DNA from: Lachnospiraceae bacterium
Lineage (GTDB): Bacteria; Bacillota; Clostridia; Lachnospirales; Lachnospiraceae
Length of the DNA: 41,472 bases
NCBI GenBank assembly: GCA_022790615.1
Contig: JAAVXK010000054.1
Span: 1-41,472 of the forward strand
Direction: 5' to 3'
Below are positions 18,147-24,692 of this stretch, piece by piece (the first letter of the stretch is position 1; every line of letters starts with the position of its first letter). The notes under the pieces were generated by a model that did not search any database, was not told the DNA's origin, and saw only the letters and a program-made list of their open reading frames with translations. Made by a program: the position numbers and the translations under genes.

Positions 18147-19136
18147 ATGGATAATAATTGGAAAGATTTATTAAAACTCCTTCGGGGACATACCGTATGG
18201 GTTCAGACGCACAATTTTCCCGACCCTGACGCGATTGCGAGCGCTTACGGCCTGCAGTATTTTTTGAAAATGCATGATATAGCGTCTACGATATGTTATG
18301 ACGGACATGTGGACAAGTTAAGCGTCACGAAGATGTTTGACTGTTTTGGGATCATTGCGACGGCATACGACGAACTTGACATTAAGGAAGAAGATTATGT
18401 GGTTCTTGTGGATGGACAGAAGTTTAATTCGAACGTCACCGACATACCGGGCGACGAGGTCGCCTGCATCGACCACCATCCGATATACAGGGAATATGAG
18501 TACAGATATAAGGATTTGAGGATAACCGGCTCGTGTTCGGCCATAATAGCCGAATATATTATGGAAAGTAAAATACCTGTCGAAGAAAAGGTTGCGTCTG
18601 CTTTGTATTACGGAATAAAAATGGATACCAACTCGCTGAACAGAGGACTTTCCAGGCTTGATATAAAGATGTATGATTTTTTGTTTGAATATGCGGATTC
18701 CGGTCTTGTAGGCCGGATGTACAATAACAGTATGGAGCTTTCCGACCTGCGCGCATACGGCGCGGCAATACAGAATGTAAATATATACGATTACGTAGCC
18801 GTTGCGAGAATACCGTTTGAATGTGAGGACGCGCTTGTTGCCATGGTCTCGGATTTTGTGCTAAAACTTAACGTCGTCACGGTTGCCGTTTTGTATGCTG
18901 AGAAGAACGGTAGCCTGAAGTTCTCGGTCAGAAGCGAGGAGGAGGATATACATTCCGGTAACCTTATCGCTGAAGCGCTTGACGGAATCGGCAGCGGCGG
19001 CGGGCATCTTGAGATGGCGGGAGGGCTTATACCGCCAGAGAACAGGATTGCCGACTTTGAAGATGAGGATTACATAATCAGAGACCGTTTTTTGGATGCA
19101 ATCAAAAAACTTTACGGAAGAAATATAAGGGACTGA
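18147..19136 (+). CDS. DHH/DHHA1 family phosphoesterase (NrnA-like)
   Basis: 329 residues. Motifs: THNFPDPDAIAS (His22, Asp26, Asp28), VVLVDGQ (Asp89), CIDHHP (Asp109-His110-His111) and, in DHHA1, GSGGGHLEMAGG near 285. These supply the two-manganese centre and the nucleotide-binding loop of NanoRNase/pAp phosphatase-type enzymes. A likely role is breakdown of short RNA oligomers, pAp or cyclic dinucleotides; the exact substrate cannot be told. GAGGAAA precedes the ATG. Its 3' end, with the hairpin and start of the next gene, is duplicated 4.5 kb downstream. Confidence 0.85.
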   Translation: MDNNWKDLLKLLRGHTVWVQTHNFPDPDAIASAYGLQYFLKMHDIASTICYDGHVDKLSVTKMFDCFGIIATAYDELDIKEEDYVVLVDGQKFNSNVTDIPGDEVACIDHHPIYREYEYRYKDLRITGSCSAIIAEYIMESKIPVEEKVASALYYGIKMDTNSLNRGLSRLDIKMYDFLFEYADSGLVGRMYNNSMELSDLRAYGAAIQNVNIYDYVAVARIPFECEDALVAMVSDFVLKLNVVTVAVLYAEKNGSLKFSVRSEEEDIHSGNLIAEALDGIGSGGGHLEMAGGLIPPENRIADFEDEDYIIRDRFLDAIKKLYGRNIRD

Positions 19137-19364
19137 TTCATTTGGCGAAATGCGAGGGCTCCGGCGTGCCGGGCATGGAATACTGACAACCCTGCCGCAC
19201 ATATATATTATCAAACTATATATATGTGTGGTATTTTTATGAAATTATTTGTTAAAACCGGCGCGGTTGTTATGAGTTTTATGCTGTTGTTCGGAATTTT
19301 ATTCAGGCTGAATGACGGTGAAACCGTTTTAACATCACAGTCATCAGGAAGGAAGCTTCCGATA
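19094..19364 (+). repeat. Left copy of long direct repeat flanking the accessory block
   Basis: 271 bases covering the last 14 codons of the DHH gene, its hairpin and the first third of a deacetylase gene. The right copy (23610-23843) matches with scattered substitutions and lacks about 40 bases between AAGGGA and GCATGGAATACTGAC. Similarity stops sharply after CTTCCGATA in both. The pair brackets the XRE, DUF6273 and DUF4869 genes. Confidence 0.85.
19195..19238 (+). terminator. Stem-loop terminator of the DHH gene (left copy)
   Basis: CCGCACATATATA (19195-19207) pairs with TATATATGTGTGG (19219-19231) through 13 pairs including one G-U, followed by TATTTTTA. This is a good intrinsic terminator 58 bases after the DHH stop. 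Confidence 0.7.
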
Positions 19365-19409
19365 GAGATGGAGCGGCTTGATTTTACTAGGTTGAGTAAG
19401 CGGATGTAG
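19239..19409 (+). pseudogene. Truncated copy of the PdaB-like deacetylase N-terminus
   Basis: Encodes MKLFVKTGAVVMSFMLLFG and on to SGRKLPI, nearly identical to the first 42 residues of the intact gene at 23718. After KLPI the sequence becomes unrelated (EMERLDFTRLSKRM) and stops. It has the membrane anchor but none of the catalytic domain. It is a by-product of the duplication that brackets the accessory block; a small membrane peptide could still be made. Confidence 0.8.
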
Positions 19410-19419
19410 ATATTTTATT

Positions 19420-19659
19420 TTATAAGTGTGGCATCACAGGAAAAATATCCTCATAAGAAACATTTAAGATTTCTTTAATGTGGAAAATCTCGTCGGGGTA
19501 TAGATGGCGCTGTCCTACTTCAATTTTTGCAAGGGCGCTTCGGGTGATAGTGCAGTTTCTCAACTGTAATTTGGCAGATAATTGTTCCTGCGTCATATTT
19601 TTGCTTTCACGTAAAGCGCGGATATTTTGTCCCATATTTTTTTCATATTGATTGTTCAT
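19420..19659 (-). CDS. XRE-family HTH transcriptional regulator
   Basis: 79 residues, essentially one lambda-repressor-type helix-turn-helix: NIRALRESKNMTQEQLSAKL, then CTITRSALAKIEVGQRHLYP, with ILNVSYEDIF after. GGGAGG lies 8-12 bases before the ATG on the minus strand. It is divergent from the next promoter, where an 8+8 inverted repeat forms a likely operator for autoregulation. Small single-domain regulators of this kind often control mobile or accessory genes. The effector is unknown. Confidence 0.85.
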   Translation of the reverse strand: MNNQYEKNMGQNIRALRESKNMTQEQLSAKLQLRNCTITRSALAKIEVGQRHLYPDEIFHIKEILNVSYEDIFPVMPHL

Positions 19660-19703
19660 GGTAACTGCCTCCCTAATGGTTACACTTGTTTTGGAGATTT
19701 TTC

Positions 19704-19753
19704 TTGATTCTACGTTTTTTTTATGCTATAATTGCACCTATATAAGTGCAATT
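19704..19753 (+). promoter_or_regulatory. Promoter with inverted-repeat operator between XRE gene and peptide ORF
   Basis: TTGATT (19704-19709), 17 bases, TATAAT (19727-19732) form a strong plus-strand promoter. Overlapping the -10 and start point is a perfect inverted repeat AATTGCAC (19730-19737), 8-base spacer, GTGCAATT (19746-19753). On the minus strand TTGCAC within the repeat can act as a -35 with TAGCAT 17 bases on, serving the XRE gene. One operator could therefore silence both directions. The XRE protein as ligand is inference. Confidence 0.7.
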
Positions 19754-19772
19754 GATAATAGGAGTGGAAAAG

Positions 19773-19808
19773 ATGTTTTGTACTATTATTGAATGTGTAG
19801 AGGTATAA
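19773..19808 (+). CDS. 11-codon ORF behind the XRE-controlled promoter
   Basis: ATG (19773) to TAA (19808) encodes MFCTIIECVEV. GGAGTGG (19761-19767) lies 5 bases before the ATG and the promoter start is about 33 bases upstream. It may be a leader peptide, the stub of a lost gene formerly paired with the regulator, or a chance ORF. The DUF6273 gene begins 80 bases later on the same transcript. Confidence 0.35.
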   Translation: MFCTIIECVEV

Positions 19809-19888
19809 TTCTTATTTCTGCAGGCAATTTGTGAAATATTTTATATATGCCCTGCAACTCAAAAAAATTAGTAGAGAGGAGAATGGCA

Positions 19889-21754
19889 ATGAGTAAATGG
19901 AAAAAACTGTTTGGCATATTTATGGTGGGAGCAGTATTAGTTACAGGAGGTACGTTGCCACAAAATAATATGGTAACGGCTGCGGCGGGGAAGGATTATG
20001 GAATCAGAAATCCGAGAGTTGAAAATGGAGTGGTAACATGGGATAAGATTAAGTTTGGCAGCTATTATCAGGATGCGAAATTTGAACCAGAGCCAATCAA
20101 ATGGAGAGTGCTGTCGGTTGATGGTGACAACGCATTTCTATTTGCGGATAAAAATCTTGACGTAAAGCCGTATAATGAGGAAGAGGAAGATGTCACATGG
20201 GAAACATGTACGCTGAGAAAGTGGCTTAACGAGCATTTCTATGACGAAGCTTTTGATGAGGAGGAAAAGGAAGCGGTAATTGAGACCACGGTAATTAATG
20301 AAAATAATTCGTCATATAATACGAAAAGTGGTAACAATACGATAGATAAAGTATACCTATTATCTAGAGCGGAGGCATGTGACGTTGCATATGGGTTTGA
20401 TGCGCAACTCTACGGCGCATTTGTTGGTTCTGGACATTTTCAAACAAGAGAATCAAAAAACACGGATTATGCAAAAGTAAATAATGTAATGATGCTGACT
20501 GATTTATATAAGGACGGCTTGTGGTATTGGTGGCTGCGGTCGTCTGACACTGACGGTAATCGTGCTCCATGTGTCAGTATGCAAGGAGAAGGCTCTAGCA
20601 GCGTGGTAAGCGAAAGTGATATGGCTGTCCGGCCTGTTCTGAATGTTAATTTATCATCTTCCAAAGTAAAGGATGCCGGTGAGGTGGATTCCGACGGTAA
20701 TATTACGTCTGAGACAGACGGAATACATGCACCAAGAATAAAAGATGGTGTTACAACATGGGATTGTGTATATTTTGGAAGTTACAGGCAAAGTTGTACA
20801 TTTGAAAAAAATGCTTTGGAATGGCGAGTTTTGTCCGTTACTGGTGACGACGCATTTTTGCTCGCAGATAAGAATATTGACTGTAAACTGTATAATGAGG
20901 AAAAGGATGATGTTACATGGGAGATATGTACGCTGAGAAAGTGGCTTAATGAAAACTTCTATAACGAAGCTTTTGATGCTGAGGAAAAGAAAGCGGTTAA
21001 GGAAACCACAGTTGTTAATGATGATAATCCTGTATATGATACAGAAGGCGGTAATGATACAAATGACAAGGTATATCTGCTGTCCGTGGCGGAAGCTCGT
21101 AACGCTGTATATGGGTTTGGTACGGATAAGGCATGTGAATCTAAGAATACGGATTATGCAAAAGTTAATAATGTGTGGAGCAGCACGGGTTCTGACACGG
21201 TTGGGAACGGAATATGGTGGCTGCGCTCGCCTGGTACGGATAGTGATTTTGCGGCGTATGTCTACGACCATGGCGGCAGCACACCTTATGGTCAGCACGT
21301 AGATTTCAGTTATACTGCTGTTCGTCCGGCTTTGCATATTAATCTAGCATCTGCTTTGTGGAGTAAGACGGGCGAGGTCAGATCAGACGGGCAGGAGACT
21401 GATAATTCGACATTATCTCCGTCGCATACACCTACGCCAAACATAACATCTGATGTGACAGAAAAACCGATGGTAAAGTCGATACCGTCTCCGTCAAAAG
21501 CCCCAGTCCTTAAAAAGCTTAAGGTGTCGGATATCAAGTGTGCTAAGAACGCTAAGAAGATAACTGGCAAGGTATCCGTATCAAAAGCATCTGTCAGGAT
21601 AAAGGTGGGGAAAAAAGCATATAAAAAGGCATCGGTGAAAGGAAAGAAATTTACGCTTAAGCTTAATTACAGGCTTAAGAAAAAGACAAAGGTAACGGTA
21701 AAGGCAGAGAAGAAAGGCTATAAGAAACTTATTAAAGTATATACCGTTAAGTGA
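19889..21754 (+). CDS. Secreted protein with two DUF6273 domains and Lys-rich C-terminal domain
   Basis: 621 residues from ATG 19889, chosen because AGAGAGGAG ends 7 bases before it. Signal peptide to about TAAAGK. Two homologous domains follow, near 45-260 and 285-495: each has VTWDKIKFGSYYQ or VTWDCVYFGSYRQ, KWRVLSV, LADKN-type strand, VTWE, CTLRKWLNE, FYDEAF/FYNEAF, VYLLS, WWLRS and AVRPVLNVNL or AVRPALHINL, the DUF6273 pattern. A Pro/Ser/Thr linker and a very Lys-rich strand domain of about 80 residues (SVKGKKFTLKL) end the protein, perhaps a wall-binding module. The two halves are similar at DNA level, an internal duplication. Function is unknown. It lies in the accessory block. Confidence 0.75.
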   Translation: MSKWKKLFGIFMVGAVLVTGGTLPQNNMVTAAAGKDYGIRNPRVENGVVTWDKIKFGSYYQDAKFEPEPIKWRVLSVDGDNAFLFADKNLDVKPYNEEEEDVTWETCTLRKWLNEHFYDEAFDEEEKEAVIETTVINENNSSYNTKSGNNTIDKVYLLSRAEACDVAYGFDAQLYGAFVGSGHFQTRESKNTDYAKVNNVMMLTDLYKDGLWYWWLRSSDTDGNRAPCVSMQGEGSSSVVSESDMAVRPVLNVNLSSSKVKDAGEVDSDGNITSETDGIHAPRIKDGVTTWDCVYFGSYRQSCTFEKNALEWRVLSVTGDDAFLLADKNIDCKLYNEEKDDVTWEICTLRKWLNENFYNEAFDAEEKKAVKETTVVNDDNPVYDTEGGNDTNDKVYLLSVAEARNAVYGFGTDKACESKNTDYAKVNNVWSSTGSDTVGNGIWWLRSPGTDSDFAAYVYDHGGSTPYGQHVDFSYTAVRPALHINLASALWSKTGEVRSDGQETDNSTLSPSHTPTPNITSDVTEKPMVKSIPSPSKAPVLKKLKVSDIKCAKNAKKITGKVSVSKASVRIKVGKKAYKKASVKGKKFTLKLNYRLKKKTKVTVKAEKKGYKKLIKVYTVK

Positions 21755-21911
21755 TACTGCAGTGTGTTAGATATTCGGCGTGTAGTATATTCCGCACACA
21801 TTTTCTTAATATACCTAAATACATTTTCACCATATAATCAGTACACATAATATGAATATTACAGACAAGGGATATTTATACACATATTCAACAGACTATC
21901 GAAAATTTTAT

Positions 21912-21940
21912 TTTACAGGATATATGAATTGGGGTATACT
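21912..21940 (+). promoter_or_regulatory. Promoter of the DUF4869 cassette
   Basis: TTTACA (21912-21917), 17 bases, TATACT (21935-21940). The rest of the 285-base gap after the DUF6273 gene is AT-rich with no clear terminator. The promoter lies 100 bases before the DUF4869 start. Confidence 0.6.
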
Positions 21941-21995
21941 TTAGTTATTAATGATAAGCTATGAGGGAGATTCATTTTATGACCGGAGGGGATTT

Positions 21996-22043
21996 ATGGC
22001 ATTGGCAGATAGTAATGTTTTCTTAGGCAGGTGTTCGGAATGA
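21996..22043 (+). CDS. 15-codon ORF translationally coupled to the DUF4869 gene
   Basis: ATG (21996) to TGA (22043) encodes MALADSNVFLGRCSE, with a strong GGAGGGG 4-6 bases upstream. Its stop overlaps the next start as ATGA (22040-22043), as in coupled leader peptides. An alternative is that it is only a ribosome-loading ORF. A second short ORF (21961-22026, MREIHFMTGG) overlaps in another frame, so neither is certain. Confidence 0.35.
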   Translation: MALADSNVFLGRCSE

Positions 22044-22492
22044 TTCATGTTTATACGGATAAGCAGAATTCCGAGGGTTGGATTCTGCAAAATGACTGGT
22101 ATTTTAATATTTATACCGGCAATGAGGATTTTTCAGAGAAGGAAAAAGAAGCCATATGGCAGATTGACCATGCAAAACTGACAGGTGATAAACATATAGA
22201 GACAAAATACGGGTTGGGTACGGTGCGCAACCTTTCCAGCGGATGCAAGACCCTGCTGAACGTGATGAAGAATCCGGATAAGGTAGTCAATGCCGATGAG
22301 TGCGGAAAAAATGTACTGGATATGCTGTTTGCAATGGATGGGATATATCTGTACATGTCCAGGCCGGAGAGGATTCATATCGCCGACGGTACGGAAATCT
22401 GTTTTAATGAAAAAGACATCGTTGTTGGACGTAGGGGGTATGAGCAATGGTGGTCCGGGGAATATGAACGGAGGGATATGGATGATTTATGA
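22040..22492 (+). CDS. DUF4869 family protein
   Basis: 150 residues from ATG 22040 (AGGCAGG is about 8 bases upstream; GTG 22031 is the alternative). The order WYFN, a WQIDHAKL-type segment, LGTVRNLSSGCKTLL, NADECGKNVLDMLF and a late IVVGRRGYEQWW fits DUF4869, a family of about 150 residues known from Clostridia without a function. No signal peptide or membrane segment. It overlaps the P-loop gene by 11 bases, so the products are made together and probably act together. Confidence 0.7.
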   Translation: MIHVYTDKQNSEGWILQNDWYFNIYTGNEDFSEKEKEAIWQIDHAKLTGDKHIETKYGLGTVRNLSSGCKTLLNVMKNPDKVVNADECGKNVLDMLFAMDGIYLYMSRPERIHIADGTEICFNEKDIVVGRRGYEQWWSGEYERRDMDDL

Positions 22493-22892
22493 TACGATAG
22501 AATTTCGAGCAGAACCTTTTTCTTACTTCCTGTCATTTGCAGACCGGATTACGTTGGTAAGGGGGGACAGCGCTACAGGCAAGACGTACCTTTACCAGAT
22601 GTTGGAAGATTTGAAAATGACAGAGAAATATCAAAATATAAAGCTTTTTAATTATAAATCGGATGACTTTCATAACAGCCTGAAAAAGTGCAGGAAACAA
22701 TTTATCGTAATTGACAATGCGGATCTGCTTTTAGATGATGCAGACAGGTTTTTTATAAACTTTGAAACAGGCAATCAGTACATGCTCTTTGCAAGGAATT
22801 GTGACGGCCTAAACCTGTCGGCAGAAAGCTTCGTGGTTTTAAATGAGACGGATTATCAAGTGACGCTGATAAGGGAGTTGGTGAGCGTATGA
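22482..22892 (+). CDS. Miniature P-loop ATPase-like protein
   Basis: 136 residues from ATG 22482, with GGAGGG (22470-22475) 6 bases upstream; the reading frame extends further up but overlaps the previous gene. Walker A is GDSATGKT at residues 28-35 and Walker B FIVIDNADLLL at about 74-84. The protein ends near 136, with no ABC signature, sensor or arginine-finger domain, so it is far smaller than AAA+ or OLD-type ATPases. It may bind ATP as a switch for the proteins on either side. Its stop overlaps the next start as ATGA. No known family was recognised. Confidence 0.65.
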   Translation: MIYDTIEFRAEPFSYFLSFADRITLVRGDSATGKTYLYQMLEDLKMTEKYQNIKLFNYKSDDFHNSLKKCRKQFIVIDNADLLLDDADRFFINFETGNQYMLFARNCDGLNLSAESFVVLNETDYQVTLIRELVSV

Positions 22893-23578
22893 ACTATATC
22901 TGGACGGAAGATATGGGAGCGGGGCTGCATTACTGGAATATGGTGAATGAACATCTTCTTCAAAATAAATGTGTGGTGGAGAGCAAAGGCAGTAACCAAG
23001 GGATTTTGGATGCTGTTAGGGGATTGGAACCACATGAGAATGACAAATATTTTCTCGCTTTCGATGTTGTATATGATAATATGGACGTGATGAACAAATA
23101 TCTGGAATTAAAGGAGTTAGCAGCAAAACATGCGGAGCAGATTATTATTCTGGACATGATTTGTTTTGAACATATCATTTTAAGTTTTTCAAAATTGACC
23201 GAATGGACAGGCACAGGGAAAACGGATAAAATTATTATACGGGAGATGATTTTGTCCGTGATAAGGAATCATAAAATCAACATTGACGAAATCACTGACA
23301 GGAAAACCCTGGAATACCTTATGGGATTTAAAAAATATTCAACAGAGCGGGTTATTAAAGCTGTTACATATGAACTGACGGAAAATGACGCATGGACGGT
23401 TAAGGGAAGATGCATGGGGGAATGTTGGCATCAGAATTGTTGCGTGTTGGAGGATGCGGATAAGAAGAAGTGTAATGTCGACAGAGTCATGTCCGGGGAT
23501 GCGAAAATCGGAACATTGTTCGGAGACAGGGAAACACAGAAGCTTTTGTCAGAAGTGAATCCAGTAGGTAACTTGTGA
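22889..23578 (+). CDS. Possible TOPRIM/RloB-like protein with C-terminal cysteine cluster
   Basis: 229 residues. CVVESKGSNQGIL (Glu31), YFLAFDVVYDNMD (Asp59, Asp63) and IIILDMICFEHIILSF (Asp89, Glu94) follow the spacing of TOPRIM-type nucleases of the RloB/DUF4435 kind, in which a Glu loop, an Asp strand and a CFE-type helix recur. The match is by eye and weak. Residues about 176-205 hold C-x3-C-x5-CC and a later Cys (CMGECWHQNCC), a possible metal site. It overlaps the P-loop gene by 4 bases and ends the cassette; 30 bases on, the right direct repeat begins. Confidence 0.5.
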   Translation: MNYIWTEDMGAGLHYWNMVNEHLLQNKCVVESKGSNQGILDAVRGLEPHENDKYFLAFDVVYDNMDVMNKYLELKELAAKHAEQIIILDMICFEHIILSFSKLTEWTGTGKTDKIIIREMILSVIRNHKINIDEITDRKTLEYLMGFKKYSTERVIKAVTYELTENDAWTVKGRCMGECWHQNCCVLEDADKKKCNVDRVMSGDAKIGTLFGDRETQKLLSEVNPVGNL

Positions 23579-23609
23579 AAATGATTCTTGCAGCGTCGGG
23601 TATGAATTT

Positions 23610-23843
23610 GATGCAATAAAAGCTATACGGAAGAAATATAAGGGATTAGGAGCATGGAATACTGACAACCCTGCCGCACATATATATTATCAAACTATAT
23701 ATATGTGTGGTATTTTTATGAAGTTATTTGTTAAAACCGGCGCGGTTGTTATGAGCTTTATGCTGTTATTTGGAATTTTATTCAGGTTGAATGACGGTGA
23801 AACCATTTTAACATCACAGTCGTCAGGAAGAAAGCTTCCGATA
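23610..23843 (+). repeat. Right copy of long direct repeat flanking the accessory block
   Basis: 234 bases: a decayed piece of the DHH gene end (GATGCAAT...ACGGAAGAAATATAAGGGA), the hairpin and the start of the intact deacetylase. It lies 4.48 kb after the left copy, measured between hairpins. Differences include single substitutions and loss of about 40 bases, so the duplication is not recent. Confidence 0.85.
23674..23717 (+). terminator. Stem-loop before the deacetylase (right copy)
   Basis: CCGCACATATATA (23674-23686) and TATATATGTGTGG (23698-23710) with TATTTTT after it, identical to the left copy. It stops cassette transcripts and ends directly at the deacetylase start codon, so that gene either depends on read-through or has a promoter in the AT-rich stem. 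Confidence 0.6.
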
Positions 23844-24515
23844 TATTGTGTTGACAGGGGTGACGAAAAAAAGATTGCATTATCCTTTGACGCGGCATGG
23901 GGCAATGAGGATACGAAGAACATACTCGATATACTTGCAAAGCATAATGTAAAAGTTACATTTTTTATGACCGGAGGATGGGTTTCGAACTTCCCGGATG
24001 ATGTCAAAGCAATTGCGGCGGCAGGCCACGATTTGGGCAACCACAGTGAGAGCCACAAGCAGATGAGCCAGCTCTCCGCCGCACAGTGTGAGGAAGAAAT
24101 CAGGATAGTGCACGACAAGGTAAAGGAACTTACCGGGGTCGAGATGAACCTGTTCAGGCCGCCGTACGGCGATTACAACAATACGGTTGTCGAGACGACT
24201 AATGCAATGGGATATCACTGCGTACAATGGGACGTCGACAGTCTTGACTGGAAGGATTATGGAACAGACTCAATAATCAATACGGTGTGCAACCATAAGC
24301 ATCTGGGCCCGGGCTCAATCATACTGTGCCACAACGGTGCAAAATATACGCCTGCCGCGCTCGATTCGATAATAACCAACCTAAAGCAGCAGGGTTACGA
24401 ATTTGTTCCTATTTCGGAACTTATATATAAAGAAAATTATGAGATGGACGTCGAGGGACGACAGCACCTTAAAAGCGGCGATGAATCCACAGCCGCGCCC
24501 GCGCCGTCGGTTTAG
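23718..24515 (+). CDS. Membrane-anchored polysaccharide deacetylase, PdaB-like (CE4)
   Basis: 265 residues from ATG 23718; an in-frame ATG at 23703 lies inside the hairpin stem and is less likely. An N-terminal membrane segment (about 7-23) anchors the NodB domain outside. Motif 1 is SFDAAWGN, the form seen in sporulation PdaB with only the first Asp of the usual TFDDG; motif 2 is GNHSESHKQM with both metal His; motif 3 FRPPYGDYN; motif 4 WDVDSLDWKDYG; motif 5 SIILCHNG. A probable role is peptidoglycan or other N-acetylglucosamine polymer deacetylation, perhaps in sporulation. No good ribosome binding site is visible. The C-terminal tail is low in complexity (TAAPAPSV). Confidence 0.85.
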   Translation: MKLFVKTGAVVMSFMLLFGILFRLNDGETILTSQSSGRKLPIYCVDRGDEKKIALSFDAAWGNEDTKNILDILAKHNVKVTFFMTGGWVSNFPDDVKAIAAAGHDLGNHSESHKQMSQLSAAQCEEEIRIVHDKVKELTGVEMNLFRPPYGDYNNTVVETTNAMGYHCVQWDVDSLDWKDYGTDSIINTVCNHKHLGPGSIILCHNGAKYTPAALDSIITNLKQQGYEFVPISELIYKENYEMDVEGRQHLKSGDESTAAPAPSV

Positions 24516-24525
24516 TTTCATCATT

Positions 24526-24562
24526 GTCCGCAGGAATTCAGGCTTTTGCCAATCCTGCGGAC
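24526..24562 (+). terminator. Stem-loop terminator after the deacetylase
   Basis: GTCCGCAGGA (24526-24535) pairs perfectly with TCCTGCGGAC (24553-24562), loop 17 bases, then GTATTATAATAT. It lies in the gap between convergent genes. Confidence 0.6.
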
Positions 24563-24692
24563 GTATTATAATATAGTCAATAATTCAACCGGAATGCAAG
24601 GCCAGGGTCAGGCGGAGCCCGCTTCATTCTCATTGATTTCAACGTATGTACCTCCCTTTTTATGAGCAATACACATTCTATCCCTCTTTATA

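Noticed and set aside
24516-24692. Small gene between the deacetylase and the ABC pair
   Set aside because: Only a terminator hairpin and the 3' flank of convergent genes; no ORF with a start site.
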